From NCBI RefSeq assembly GCF_030646115.1, contig NZ_JAUSMX010000002.1, positions 62,001 to 126,000 on the forward strand: 64,000 bases of DNA, read 5' to 3'. Shown here in pieces: positions 54,968 through 64,000 of the stretch (positions are counted from its first letter, which is position 1; each line of letters opens with the position of its first letter). This DNA is from Fluviicoccus sp. Lineage in GTDB: Bacteria > Pseudomonadota > Gammaproteobacteria > Pseudomonadales > Moraxellaceae. The notes under the pieces were generated by a model that was given only the letters and a program-made list of their open reading frames with translations, searched no databases and was not told the origin of the DNA. A program made the position numbers and the translations under genes.

Positions 54968-56227
54968 TCAGTCCATGTGACGGATGATGGCGTCGCCGAA
55001 CTCCGAACAACGCATCAACGTGGCGTCGGGCATCAGGCGTTCAAAGTCATAAGTCACCGTCTTGGCGTCGATGGAACCCTGCACGCCCTTGATGATCAGG
55101 TCGGCGGCTTCGAGCCAGCCCATATGGCGCAACATCATTTCCGCCGAGAGGATGATGGAGCCTGGGTTCACTTTGTCCTGACCAGCGTACTTCGGTGCTG
55201 TGCCGTGGGTGGCTTCGAAATTGGCCACGGAACCGCCGAGGTTGGCGCCCGGAGCAATACCAATGCCGCCCACTTCCGCCGCCAGCGCATCAGAGATGTA
55301 GTCGCCGTTCAGGTTCAGCGTCGCAATGACGGAGTACTCGGCGGGACGCATCAGGATCTGCTGCAGGAAGGCGTCGGCAATGACATCCTTGATGATGATT
55401 TCACGACCAGTCTTGGGATTCTTGAAGGACATCCACGGACCGCCGTCAATCAGTTCGGCGCCAAAACGTTCAGCGGCCAGCTCGTAGCCCCAATCACGGA
55501 ATGCACCTTCGGTGTACTTCATGATGTTGCCCTTGTGCACCAAGGTGACGGAGGGCTTGTCGTTGTCGATGGCGTACTGGATGGCCTTGCGCACCAGGCG
55601 CTGCGAACCTTCCTTCGAAACCGGCTTGATGCCGATGCCGCAACCTTCGGGGAAACGGATCTTCTTGACGCCCATTTCCTCACGCAGGAACTTGATGACC
55701 TTGATGGCTTCGGGGCTGTCGGCTTTCCACTCGATACCGGCATAGATATCTTCGGAGTTTTCACGGAAGATGATCATGTCAGTCAATTCGGGGTGGCTGA
55801 CGGGACTGGGCACGCCCTTGAACCAGCGCACGGGGCGCATGCAGACATACAGATCCAGTTCCTGGCGCAACGCCACGTTCAGCGAACGCATGCCGCCGCC
55901 AACCGGAGTGGACAACGGACCTTTGATGCTGACCACGAATTCGCGAAGCGCCTCAATGGTTTCTTCGGGCATGTAGTTGTTGTTGCCATACAGGCGTGCG
56001 GACTTGTCGCCGCAGTAGATTTCCATCCAGGAGATGGCGCGCTTGCTGCCATAGGCCTTGGTCACGGCGGCATTGACCACCTTGATCATGACCGGGCTGA
56101 TGTCAACGCCGATACCATCGCCTTCAATAAATGGGATAATCGGAAAATTGGGGACATTCAGTGACAGGTCGGCGTTTACGGTGATTTTGTCACCATCGGC
56201 CGGAACCTTAATCTTCTGGTAACCCAT
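54968..56227 (-). CDS. icd: NADP-dependent isocitrate dehydrogenase
   Basis: This 419-aa TCA-cycle enzyme is very close to E. coli Icd throughout: [17 protein letters not shown] around the phosphorylatable Ser113 region, [17 protein letters not shown] and [17 protein letters not shown]. It converts isocitrate to 2-oxoglutarate with NADP. The gene is monocistronic, transcribed toward clpS-clpA and divergent from rluE. Confidence 0.98.
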   Translation of the reverse strand: MGYQKIKVPADGDKITVNADLSLNVPNFPIIPFIEGDGIGVDISPVMIKVVNAAVTKAYGSKRAISWMEIYCGDKSARLYGNNNYMPEETIEALREFVVSIKGPLSTPVGGGMRSLNVALRQELDLYVCMRPVRWFKGVPSPVSHPELTDMIIFRENSEDIYAGIEWKADSPEAIKVIKFLREEMGVKKIRFPEGCGIGIKPVSKEGSQRLVRKAIQYAIDNDKPSVTLVHKGNIMKYTEGAFRDWGYELAAERFGAELIDGGPWMSFKNPKTGREIIIKDVIADAFLQQILMRPAEYSVIATLNLNGDYISDALAAEVGGIGIAPGANLGGSVANFEATHGTAPKYAGQDKVNPGSIILSAEMMLRHMGWLEAADLIIKGVQGSIDAKTVTYDFERLMPDATLMRCSEFGDAIIRHMD

Positions 56228-56355
56228 TGTGCAGGTACTCCCTTGTAGGTGTTGGTGTGTGAGCGCCGGCGCGGGGGATGAGGCGCCGGAATCTGCCGCC
56301 TATGTTAATGCCTTGGCGGGCAAAAATGACCGTCAACGGGATTTATTAGGGAAAT

Positions 56356-56964
56356 ATGCCCATAAGCCAATTTAATGGTAAGTCCATGTCTGAGCTGATT
56401 CTTTTTAACAAACCCTATGGCGTGCTGACCCAATTCCGGAAGACCGACGATCGGTCAACACTGGCTGATTTCTTCAATGATCCGGACATTCACCCCTGCG
56501 GGCGTCTCGACATGGATTCGGAAGGGTTGTTGCTGTTGACGGCTGATGGCGCGTTGAACGCCCGTATCACCCATCCCAAATTCAAGTTGCCGAAGACTTA
56601 TTGGGCGCAAGTAGAAGGAGACATTACCGAGGAAGCGGTTTCCTCTTTGACACGGGGCGTGATGTTGAATGACGGCCCCACCCGTCCGGCGCGGGTTCGC
56701 AAGCTGGATGCGCCCGGGTTATGGCCGCGTACGCCGCCGGTGCGTTATCGAGCCGCCATTCCCACCAGTTGGGTGGAACTGGAAATCACGGAGGGCCGCA
56801 ACCGTCAGGTGCGGCGGATGACGGCGGCGGCCGGGTTTCCAACCTTGCGGCTGGTAAGGGTCAGAATCGGGGATTGGGAGCTGGGAAAGCTGTTGCCGGG
56901 AGAATGTCGGGAAGTGGAAGCCGGCCTGCCCCGCAGCGGCCGTCAATCCAGCCTGACCCGGTAG
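56356..56964 (+). CDS. rluE: 23S rRNA pseudouridine synthase RluE
   Basis: This protein of about 202 aa is a short RsuA/RluE-type synthase without an S4 domain. The catalytic Asp lies in CGRLDMDSEGLLLLT, and the C-terminal part (IPTSWVELEITEGRNRQVRRMTA) matches RluE, which makes pseudouridine 2457 in 23S rRNA. A second in-frame start at 56386 (MSELILF) is possible. The end overlaps the convergent ATPase gene by 22 bases. Confidence 0.92.
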   Translation: MPISQFNGKSMSELILFNKPYGVLTQFRKTDDRSTLADFFNDPDIHPCGRLDMDSEGLLLLTADGALNARITHPKFKLPKTYWAQVEGDITEEAVSSLTRGVMLNDGPTRPARVRKLDAPGLWPRTPPVRYRAAIPTSWVELEITEGRNRQVRRMTAAAGFPTLRLVRVRIGDWELGKLLPGECREVEAGLPRSGRQSSLTR

Positions 56965-58697
56965 GCTTCATGCAGGGAAATATACTTTTGCTGCGCCAGA
57001 TGCAAGGCATGGGTCGCCAGCGTGGTCATGCCGTTATCGACAGCCAGTTGCTGGATTTCATGGGCGGCAATACCGCCCACCAGCGCTGTGCGAATGACAT
57101 TGGTCATGACCAGTAGTTCATAGACAGCTCGGCGTCCATGGGTGCCGCGCTGGTCGCATTTGTCGCAGCCCGCTCCCTTATAGAAGAGCTCGTCCAGTGT
57201 CGCCCCCATTTCCAAGCGGATGCCTTCGCTCACCTCTTCCACCACCAGGCAATGCGGGCAATTGGAGCGCACTAGTCGTTGGGCCAGCACCCCGCTCAGC
57301 GTGCTGCTGATGAGATAGGACGGAATACCGATTTCCAGAAAACGGGTGATGGTGGCCGCCGCGCTGTTGGTATGCAGTGTGCTTAACACCAAATGGCCGG
57401 TCAGGGCGCTTTCCACGGAAATGCGGGCAGTTTCCTCATCCCGGATTTCACCGACCATGATCACGTCCGGGTCATGACGCAGAATGGCGCGCAAGGCCTT
57501 GGCAAAGGTGTAGCCGGTTTGCTGGTTGACCTGGATCTGCGCGATACCTTTCATATGGTATTCGACCGGGTCTTCAATGGTGATGATGTTGATGGTGTCG
57601 CTCTTGATTTGCGCCAGCACCGTGTACAGCGTGGTTGATTTGCCGGAGCCGGTGGGGCCGGTCACCAGGAACATGCCGCTGGTGCGGTCCAGCAGGCTCT
57701 TGATGCGTTCGGCATCCGTCCCTTCATAGCCCAGGTCCTCCAGGCGGTGCATGGCATATTGCGAATCGAGAAGGCGGATCACGACGTCTTCACCATTGAC
57801 GTCCGGCACCACGGACAACCGTAAATCAATGTCCTTGCCCGAGAAGCTGACCCTGGCCCGCCCGTCTTGGGGAATGCGGCGTTCCGAGATATCCATGCCG
57901 CCCAGGATCTTGAGCCGCGAAACGATGGTGGCATGCAAGCGCTTGTTGAGGGTGAGCTGGTGCCGCAACTCGCCGTCAATGCGGAACAGTATATCGGCGC
58001 TGTCTTCCTCGGGGCGCAGATGGATGTCGGAGGCGCGTTTGATGATGGCGTCGGCAATCAGGTTCTGCACCAGTTGCACCAAAGGGCCCTGGGCGGTTTC
58101 GTTGAACCGGGCGGTGTCTTCGGCTTCCGGTGTCTGGCCGATATTGACAAAATCCAGGGCATTGGCAATTTCCCCTGTGTTGTAGTGGGCGGAAATGGCC
58201 AGCAGGATTTCATTCCGGGTGGCCACGGCCAGCTCAATGCCTTTATTGGTCATGAACTGCAGGCGTTCCAGCAACTCGTTGTCTGCCGGGTCGGTAACGG
58301 CCACCACCAGCATGCCTTCGTGCATCATCAGCGGCATGACCAGTTGTTGCCGCGCAAAGGCCACCGGAATCATTTTGAGGATTTCCGGCTGGATGTCGAA
58401 TCCAACGGGGTCGACCAACGGCAACCCGAAACCCGCACTGAGGATCAGCGCCAAGTCCCTTTCATTGATGAAGTCGAGTCGATGCAGGGTTGCAGCCAGA
58501 TGCCGGTCCGGGGCCTTGACCGATTCGGCCAGCGCGGCCTTGAGTTGTTGCGGGGTAATCTGGGTGGAAGTCTCGATGTATTCCTGCAGCGAGTGGGCGG
58601 GCATGGGGTGAGGCGTAAACAGGTAACGCCGCAACTCTTCGGAGTTGTAGATGAATCTGTCGACGGTTTGACCCTCTAGCCGGATGGCGTCGCTCAT
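56943..58697 (-). CDS. solitary GspE/PilB-family secretion or pilus ATPase
   Basis: This 584-aa ATPase has a T2SSE_N/MshEN-like N-terminal part (residues about 40-180, with LHRLDFINERDLALILSAGFGLPLVD as landmark, which in MshE binds c-di-GMP), Walker A GPTGSGKST, Walker B RHDPDVIMVGEIRD, the His box and the CPHC...CDKC zinc module. No pilus or secretion gene is nearby, so it probably drives a system encoded elsewhere. It is distinct from the gspE of the T2SS operon at 14-16 kb. It overlaps rluE tail to tail. Confidence 0.88.
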   Translation of the reverse strand: MSDAIRLEGQTVDRFIYNSEELRRYLFTPHPMPAHSLQEYIETSTQITPQQLKAALAESVKAPDRHLAATLHRLDFINERDLALILSAGFGLPLVDPVGFDIQPEILKMIPVAFARQQLVMPLMMHEGMLVVAVTDPADNELLERLQFMTNKGIELAVATRNEILLAISAHYNTGEIANALDFVNIGQTPEAEDTARFNETAQGPLVQLVQNLIADAIIKRASDIHLRPEEDSADILFRIDGELRHQLTLNKRLHATIVSRLKILGGMDISERRIPQDGRARVSFSGKDIDLRLSVVPDVNGEDVVIRLLDSQYAMHRLEDLGYEGTDAERIKSLLDRTSGMFLVTGPTGSGKSTTLYTVLAQIKSDTINIITIEDPVEYHMKGIAQIQVNQQTGYTFAKALRAILRHDPDVIMVGEIRDEETARISVESALTGHLVLSTLHTNSAAATITRFLEIGIPSYLISSTLSGVLAQRLVRSNCPHCLVVEEVSEGIRLEMGATLDELFYKGAGCDKCDQRGTHGRRAVYELLVMTNVIRTALVGGIAAHEIQQLAVDNGMTTLATHALHLAQQKYISLHEAYRVRLD

Positions 58698-59077
58698 GCG
58701 CTCCTCATGTTGTTATGCCCGAACTATCCTGAGTTGTGAGTTGGATTATCGTTGGAATATGGGTGTTGTGCATAAAGCTAAGCCAATGATGCCACACAGG
58801 GATATAGCAATATAGTTGGGATGGCTTCAAACCTAAGGGTTGTCTTCCCCTCCTTACTTTGGCCAGTTGACAATCATCCTCAATTAGACTTGTTTGTTTA
58901 GTGCTATTGCTCTACACAAAATGTCAAGACTTCTGCTAAAAATAGTGCATTTTATGAGCGTTTTAGAATACTAGCACTATAGACCTCTCCCCTATAATGC
59001 CTCACACAACGTCGGGCGATGATGTTTGGGCATGTCAATCCGCCAGACTTTTTTCTAATAAAAGAGGGGTAACTCAC
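58698..59077. other. AT-rich intergenic region upstream of the fatty acyl reductase, with a -10 element
   Basis: No gene is visible in these 380 bases, which are richer in A/T than the surroundings. A perfect TATAAT (58993-58998) lies 80 bases before the reductase start; the matching -35 is weak, so an activator may be needed. TTGACA at about 58866 has no good -10 partner. Confidence 0.5.
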
Positions 59078-61054
59078 ATGAACTATTTCGTCACCGGCGG
59101 TACCGGCTTCATTGGACGCTTCCTGCTGGCTCGCCTGCTGCGTCGCGAAGGCGCTGTGGTCTATATGCTGGTCCGCAAGTCCTCCCAGCACAAATTCGAA
59201 GAACTGCTGGATGAGCTGGGCGCCACCGAACAACAACTGATTCCCGTCTTCGGCGATATTTCCCAGCCGGGCCTTATTTCCGCCGAAGACACTGCGAAAC
59301 TGACCGGCAAGATCGATCACGTTTTCCACCTCGCCGCCGTCTATGACATGAACATGGACGACGCCACCGGTGAAGCCGTCAACAACCAGGGCACGGCCAA
59401 TGTGGTTGATTTCGTCAACCGCCTGGGCGGCAAGGTGCGCCTGCACCATATGAGCTCCATTGCCGTTGCCGGCACCGAATGGGACGGCGTGTTCAAGGAA
59501 ACCCATTTTGATGAAGGTCAGAACCTGACCCATCCGTATTACCGCAGCAAGTTCACCGCCGAAAAAATCGTACGCGACGAAAGCAAGGTGCCCTACCGCA
59601 TCTATCGTCCGGGCGTGGTGGTGGGCGATTCACAAACGGGCGTCATGGACAAGATTGACGGCCCCTACTATTTCTTCAAGTTGATTCAGCGCATCCGCGA
59701 CAATGTTCCGAAGTGGTTACCCCTGCTCGGCATTGACGGCGGCCAAATGCCCGTTTGCCCCGTTGATTACGTGGCGGATGCGGTGGATCACATTGCTCAC
59801 AAGGAAGGACTGGACCGCAAAGTGTTCTGTCTTGTGCAAAACCCGGCTCCGACCGTTGGCGAGATGATGCAAATCCTCTTCGCCGCCGCCCACGGACCGG
59901 AGTTTGCCAAGAGCCTTCCCCTGGGCGATGTGAAAATCCCCGGCATGGCCCGCGAACTGCTGGGCAGGCTGGGCAGCAGCCATCTGGCAACGTCCATTTC
60001 CAAGTCCATCGGCATTCCCATATCGGCTATCGGCTTTGTCTTCAACAAGGCCATCTATGATGACAGCCACACCCGCAAGGCGCTGGCCGGCAGCGGCATC
60101 CAGTGCCCGTCGCTGGAAACCTATGCCGAGAAGCTGTTCGAATACTGGGAATGGTACCTGGATGACACCGCTTTTGCTTCCGGCAAGGCGCTGCGTGTGG
60201 TGCGCGGCAAGACGGTGTTGATCACCGGTGCTTCCAGCGGTATCGGCCTGACTGTGGCCAAGAAGCTGGGCAAGGCCGGTGCCCGCGTCTTGCTGGTGGC
60301 CCGTGGTGTGGAGAAGCTGGAGCAGACGGCGGAAATGATCCGCGCCGTGGGTGGCGAGGCTTATATTTACCCCTGCGACCTCACCAACCTGCAAGCCATT
60401 GACGCCATGGCCGCCCAGGTGCTGGCGGAACAGGGCCATGTGGATATCCTGATCAACAACGCCGGCCGTTCCATCCGCCGCGCCGTGATCGAGTCCTATG
60501 ACCGTTTCCATGACTTCGAACGCACCATGCAGCTGAACTATTTCGGCACCATCCGCTTGATCATGGCGCTGCTGCCGTCGATGCAGGTTCGCAAGCGCGG
60601 CCAGATCATCAACATCTCGTCGATTGGCTGCCTGGCGAATGCGCCCCGCTTCTCCGCCTACGTGGCCAGCAAGGCGGCGCTGGATGCGTTTACCCGCTGC
60701 CTGTCGGCCGAGGTGAAGGCCTTCAACATCGAAACCACCGCTATCTACATGCCGCTGGTGCGCACACCGATGATTGCCCCGACCAAGATGTATGACTATG
60801 TGCCGACCTACACGCCGGACCAGGCCGCCAATCTGGTGATCAGGGCCATTGTCGAGAAGCCGAAGCGCATCAAGACCTCGCTGGGTCAAACTGCCGAGAT
60901 TTCCTATGCACTGTGGCCGAAGCTGAATGACCGCATCCTCAGCCTTGGTTTCAAGCTGTTCCCGTCGTCGGCGGCAGCCAAGGGCCTGAACGAGAAAAAA
61001 CCCAGTGCAGCGGCCATTGCGCTGGCCAATGTGCTGCCGGGTCAGCACTGGTAA
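59078..61054 (+). CDS. alcohol-forming fatty acyl-CoA/ACP reductase (Marinobacter FAR type)
   Basis: This protein of about 658 aa has two reductase halves. The N-terminal NAD_binding_4 domain has GGTGFIGRFL (7-16) and a YYRSK catalytic pair. The C-terminal classical SDR domain has TGASSGIG (about 383-390), NNAGRSIRR and YVASK (about 527-531). The order and many phrases (RIYRPGVVVGDSQTG, FDRFHDFERTMQLNYFG-like, MPLVRTPMIAPTKMYD) match the Marinobacter enzyme that reduces fatty acyl-CoA to fatty alcohol in two steps. AGAGGGG precedes the ATG at 59078. A strong terminator follows. It points to wax-ester or fatty alcohol metabolism. Confidence 0.9.
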   Translation: MNYFVTGGTGFIGRFLLARLLRREGAVVYMLVRKSSQHKFEELLDELGATEQQLIPVFGDISQPGLISAEDTAKLTGKIDHVFHLAAVYDMNMDDATGEAVNNQGTANVVDFVNRLGGKVRLHHMSSIAVAGTEWDGVFKETHFDEGQNLTHPYYRSKFTAEKIVRDESKVPYRIYRPGVVVGDSQTGVMDKIDGPYYFFKLIQRIRDNVPKWLPLLGIDGGQMPVCPVDYVADAVDHIAHKEGLDRKVFCLVQNPAPTVGEMMQILFAAAHGPEFAKSLPLGDVKIPGMARELLGRLGSSHLATSISKSIGIPISAIGFVFNKAIYDDSHTRKALAGSGIQCPSLETYAEKLFEYWEWYLDDTAFASGKALRVVRGKTVLITGASSGIGLTVAKKLGKAGARVLLVARGVEKLEQTAEMIRAVGGEAYIYPCDLTNLQAIDAMAAQVLAEQGHVDILINNAGRSIRRAVIESYDRFHDFERTMQLNYFGTIRLIMALLPSMQVRKRGQIINISSIGCLANAPRFSAYVASKAALDAFTRCLSAEVKAFNIETTAIYMPLVRTPMIAPTKMYDYVPTYTPDQAANLVIRAIVEKPKRIKTSLGQTAEISYALWPKLNDRILSLGFKLFPSSAAAKGLNEKKPSAAAIALANVLPGQHW

Positions 61055-61081
61055 TCGATTTTTCCGAGTTGGAAGCGATTG

Positions 61082-61107
61082 GGGGCACTTCGGTGCCCCT
61101 TTTTTTA
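61082..61107 (+). terminator. intrinsic terminator of the fatty acyl reductase gene
   Basis: GGGGCAC, a TTCG tetraloop and GTGCCCC followed by eight T, just past the stop codon. Confidence 0.95.
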
Positions 61108-61217
61108 TTTTTTCAACGTTCCGGTGCTTTGTGCTGGCCGGTACGCTATCGGCCAATGGTAAGATGACGCCATCTGAACTGACCGGCCACACCAACCGGA
61201 AACGACACGCCCCATCG

Positions 61218-62066
61218 ATGAAAACACCGAAACGACTTGAACCCCTGCTGGAAGACGGCATCATTGACGAAGTGGTTTCCCAGCTGAAAAGCGGCAAGGA
61301 AGCCACCGTTTACCTGGTTCGCTGCGGCGAAACCTTGCGTTGCGCCAAAGTCTACAAGGATCTCCAGCATCGCAGCTTCCGGCAGGCCTCGGTCTATCGT
61401 GAAGGCCGCAAGGTGCGCAATACCCGTGACGCCCGCGCCATGGCCAAAGGTTCGCGCTTCGGCAAGCAGGAAAGTGAAGAAACCTGGCAGAATGCCGAAG
61501 TCAGCGCCCTGTATCGCTTGTCCGAAGCCGGGGTGCGCGTACCCGTTCCTTTTGGCTGCCATGACGGCGTGTTGCTGATGGAAATGGTCAACGACGGTGA
61601 AGGCCACCCAGCCCCCCGCCTCAGTGAAGTGGATTTCAGCCCTGAAGACGCCGTGGAGTGCCACCAGCAGCTGATTCGTGAAGTGGTGCGGATGCTCTGC
61701 GCCGGTCTGGTTCACGGCGATTTGTCGGAATACAACATCCTGATGGACCCGCAGGGCCCGGTCATCATTGACCTGCCTCAAGCGGTGGATGCCGCCGCCA
61801 ACGCTCATGCGCGCACCATGCTGGAACGGGACGTGCGCAATCTGGCGGAATATTTCGGCCAATTTGCCCCGGAATTGCTGGATACCGCCTATGAACGGGA
61901 AATCTGGGCGCTGTATGAAGAGGGAATGCTGACGCCGGAGACGCACCTGACGGGTGTGGCTGAAGAAGATACGACGCTGGTGGATCTGATCAGTATCTTT
62001 CAGGCCATTGATGACGCCAAGAAAGAGGAAGAAGACCGGATACGGCGCTTGCAGGAAGATTCTTGA
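61218..62066 (+). CDS. RIO-family serine protein kinase
   Basis: This protein of about 282 aa is a bacterial RIO1-type kinase: SGKEATVYLV (nucleotide loop), CAKVYKD, HGDLSEYNIL (about 166-175, catalytic Asp and metal-binding Asn) and VIIDLPQAV in place of DFG. The start MKTPKRLEPLLEDG matches Pseudomonas homologues; an earlier ATG at 61164 is in frame but adds an unconserved 18 residues. The substrate in bacteria is unknown. It stands alone after a terminator. Confidence 0.92.
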   Translation: MKTPKRLEPLLEDGIIDEVVSQLKSGKEATVYLVRCGETLRCAKVYKDLQHRSFRQASVYREGRKVRNTRDARAMAKGSRFGKQESEETWQNAEVSALYRLSEAGVRVPVPFGCHDGVLLMEMVNDGEGHPAPRLSEVDFSPEDAVECHQQLIREVVRMLCAGLVHGDLSEYNILMDPQGPVIIDLPQAVDAAANAHARTMLERDVRNLAEYFGQFAPELLDTAYEREIWALYEEGMLTPETHLTGVAEEDTTLVDLISIFQAIDDAKKEEEDRIRRLQEDS

Positions 62067-62135
62067 AAGTGCAGGTTGCGTGACTTGAGTTGTTAATGGA
62101 GCCATCCATGGCTCTTGAATCAAGCGATCCAACTT

Positions 62136-62513
62136 TCAGGAAAACACGCCCAACAGTTGCTTGGTCATCGCCACGCTGATGATGAACAGGAATACTGTCA
62201 GGGCGGCCAGCAAAAACCCGGCTTTCTGTCCCTGGGTTTTCGCCTTGCGGAATGCCATGACGCCCAGCCCGATGTAAACCACCAGCAGCGCCAGCTTGAC
62301 ATGGACAAACGGCGGGAAGAACCCGCCCGCCACCAGCATTCCAACGCCGGACAACAGCAGCAGCGTATCAATGATGTGCGGGCTGATACGCACCCATTTG
62401 GCTTGCAGGCGTTGCGGCGTTTGCAGCAACCACATCCCCCTCACCATGAAGAAGACACCGCTCAACGCCACGCAGGTCATGTGCAGGTGTTTCAGGGCAA
62501 TATAACCGTCCAT
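62136..62513 (-). CDS. SirB2 family membrane protein
   Basis: This 125-aa protein has four membrane helices (near 5-25, 45-63, 70-87 and 97-118) and matches the SirB2 family, with ALKHLHMTCVALSGVFFMVRG at the N-terminus and WVRISPHIIDTLLLLSG (landmarks). The function is not established. It lies 3 bases after the bolA-type gene and ends at 62136 on the minus strand. Confidence 0.88.
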   Translation of the reverse strand: MDGYIALKHLHMTCVALSGVFFMVRGMWLLQTPQRLQAKWVRISPHIIDTLLLLSGVGMLVAGGFFPPFVHVKLALLVVYIGLGVMAFRKAKTQGQKAGFLLAALTVFLFIISVAMTKQLLGVFS

Positions 62514-62516
62514 AAC

Positions 62517-62828
62517 CTACACCTCCCGCTGATGCTGGCAAGCGGGACTGGCCGGGGCCGCGCCGGTTTCCTGCCATTCTGCCGGGGTATAGGTATGCAG
62601 CGCCAGAGCATGCAGTCCGGTTTTCAGTTCTTCCCCCAACACCGCATACACCGCCTGATGGCGTTGCACAGCGCGCTTGCCCGTGAATTCCGGCGACACC
62701 AGAACCACCTTGAAATGGGTCTCGCGGTTGGGAGGGCCGCTGTGCATGTGGGATTCGTTGATGATTTCGAGGTGTTCCAGGGTCAGGGCCGCCTGCAGGC
62801 GTTCCCGGATGGACTGTTGGCGCGACAT
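62517..62828 (-). CDS. BolA family protein
   Basis: This 103-aa protein has the BolA fold: IRERLQAALTLEHLEIINES, HMHSGPPNRETHFKVVLVSPEF and RHQAVYAVLGEELKTGLHALAL (landmarks). The conserved His of the HxHSG-type motif and the later His could bind an Fe-S cluster with a monothiol glutaredoxin. It is coupled to the SirB2 gene and divergent from the di-iron gene. Confidence 0.93.
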   Translation of the reverse strand: MSRQQSIRERLQAALTLEHLEIINESHMHSGPPNRETHFKVVLVSPEFTGKRAVQRHQAVYAVLGEELKTGLHALALHTYTPAEWQETGAAPASPACQHQREV

Positions 62829-62957
62829 GGGCGTCTCCGGAGAAAGTGACTCATCGTATCACAAAAGTTTTTGCGCTCCGAATGCCGCCGGAGTATAAGA
62901 AATGGACTAGAAGTTGGCACTATCGTACAACAACAAGATCAGGCAGAGGATACCGTC

Positions 62958-64000
62958 ATGGCCATTACCGTTGTCAGTAAAACACCCGATGAAGTCCGTT
63001 ACTTTCCGGAGGCCGGTGACCCCGCCGCGCAAATGACAGCACAGCACATGGAAGACTTGATCGAAATCTTCCAGACGCCGCTTTCCGGTGCGTACAACTG
63101 GGATTACAGCACGGCAGACGGACGCATCCGCAAGCTCTACAAATTGGGCAAGGAGTTGAACTGGAATGCCGATACCGACCTCGACTGGAGCCAGACCTAT
63201 TCCAAGGACCTGCCGCCCAGCGACATGGCCTACAACCCTTTTCACGGTTATGAGCCCTTCGAATCGCTGACTCCGGAAAAGCAATTGGAGTTCGGCTGGC
63301 ATTATCAGGCTTGGACCATTTCGCAATTTCTGCACGGGGAACAAGGCGCCCTGTTGGTTGCCTCGCAACTGGTGTCTTGCGCGCCCAGTTTTGACGCCAA
63401 GCTCTATGCATCCTCTCAAACCTTTGATGAAGCCCGGCATGTCGAAACCTTTAACCGCTATCTGCAGGACAAGATCGGGGTGATGTATCCGGTCAACCCG
63501 CACCTGAAGTTGCTGCTGGACAAGATTCTGGGGGATGCGCGCTGGGACCTGAAGTTCATTGGCATGCAAATCGTGATTGAAGGTTTGGCGCTGGCGGCTT
63601 TCAACACCATGCACATGACTTGCCTGGACCCGTTGCTGAAGGACATCATTTACCTGGTGACCCGCGATGAAGCCAGGCATGTGACTTTTGGCGTCAATTA
63701 TCTGGAATACATTGTGCAGCACCTGACGCCGCAAGAAATTGAGGAGCGGGCTCAGTTCGCCTATGAGGCTTGTGTGGTGATGCGTGAGAGGTTGATCGCT
63801 ACTGAGGTCTTTGCCGAGTTTGGTTGGGATGTGGATGCGGCGCGCAAGCACATGCTGGATGCGACTGTGATGCAGTATTTCAGCAAGTTCCTGTTTACCC
63901 GTATTGTGCCGAATCTGGCCCGTATCGGTTTGTTGACCGAGTCGGTGCGTCCCAAGTTTGAGGCGTTGGGGATTCTGGAATATGAGAATCTGGTGAGTGA
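62958..64000 (+). CDS. ferritin-like di-iron protein, 3' end cut by the window
   Basis: At least 347 aa are encoded, and the frame is open to the window edge, so the C-terminus is missing. The four-helix di-iron ligand set is complete: Glu128 (LHGEQGALL), Glu158 and His161 (DEARH), Glu208 (IEGLAL) and Glu238 with His241 (RDEARH). The spacing fits the R2-like/ferritin-like oxidoreductases (fatty acid or aromatic oxygenases, aldehyde-deformylating or N-oxygenases). AGAGG precedes the ATG. The substrate cannot be read from the sequence; the neighbouring fatty acyl reductase is about 2 kb away. Confidence 0.85.
   Translation, partial: MAITVVSKTPDEVRYFPEAGDPAAQMTAQHMEDLIEIFQTPLSGAYNWDYSTADGRIRKLYKLGKELNWNADTDLDWSQTYSKDLPPSDMAYNPFHGYEPFESLTPEKQLEFGWHYQAWTISQFLHGEQGALLVASQLVSCAPSFDAKLYASSQTFDEARHVETFNRYLQDKIGVMYPVNPHLKLLLDKILGDARWDLKFIGMQIVIEGLALAAFNTMHMTCLDPLLKDIIYLVTRDEARHVTFGVNYLEYIVQHLTPQEIEERAQFAYEACVVMRERLIATEVFAEFGWDVDAARKHMLDATVMQYFSKFLFTRIVPNLARIGLLTESVRPKFEALGILEYENLVS

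Noticed and set aside
59717-61306. Open frame of 529 codons opposite the fatty acyl reductase
   Set aside because: Antisense shadow; the plus-strand gene is unambiguous and ends in a terminator inside this frame.

Overview
The window looks like an ordinary chromosomal stretch of a gammaproteobacterium, probably of the Pseudomonadales or a nearby marine, lipid-using group. The evidence is the gene content: a PA4642-type protein, a GDH-180-type NAD-glutamate dehydrogenase, GlpG, MinCDE, FadH, a type II secretion operon and a Marinobacter-type fatty acyl reductase. Base composition is fairly even. I see no transposase, integrase, phage gene, CRISPR array or rRNA. This placement is inferred from family content, not from a phylogenetic marker search.

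Layout: 0.2-7.4 kb is lipid metabolism and small proteins: a lipoprotein, an AraC regulator divergent from a MaoC/thiolase pair, DUF2132, RRM and DUF1456 proteins, and FadH. A probable unannotated 31-aa acidic ORF and an SseB-like protein follow. From 8.3 to 15.8 kb a REP-like palindrome is followed by the minus-strand operon gspEFGHIJKLM, without gspC, gspD or gspN. From 15.9 to 20.0 kb a DUF432-like gene is paired with an MscS channel, and a Tat-exported small protein is paired with a GMC oxidoreductase. From 20.1 to 23.0 kb come folD, a tRNA-Cys/tRNA-Leu pair with a clear promoter, a truncated H-NS-like protein and an AMACR-like gene. From 23.4 to 30.3 kb come a long DUF349 protein, a membrane protein, minCDE, a PA4642 protein and a TetR regulator with a 30-bp palindrome at its start. 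From 30.4 to 39 kb come the very large NAD-GDH, an MscS channel fused to a cyclic-nucleotide domain, tRNA-Leu(UAG), glpG and a lipoprotein aminopeptidase.

From 39 to 44.5 kb lies a nitrate-uptake locus (nrtABC plus a porin) downstream of nasT. Its leader shows a sigma-54 promoter, an NtrC-like dyad, two candidate ANTAR hexaloop hairpins and an intrinsic terminator that overlaps the second hairpin. From 44.6 to 51.6 kb come a patatin/Ser-Thr kinase pair, a Sel1 protein, a DUF815 ATPase, trhO and a PhaC-like hydrolase with serine at the nucleophile position. From 51.7 to 58.7 kb come infA, clpA, clpS, icd, rluE and a solitary PilB/GspE-type ATPase. From 59 kb to the end come an alcohol-forming fatty acyl reductase, a RIO kinase, SirB2, BolA and a di-iron protein cut off by the window edge.

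I did not find a clearly new multi-gene system. The items most worth a second look are the thiolase-like protein lacking two catalytic residues, the nitrate leader architecture, the H-NS-like protein with no DNA-binding domain, the kinase with an unrecognised C-terminal domain paired with a patatin, and the 31-aa acidic ORF.
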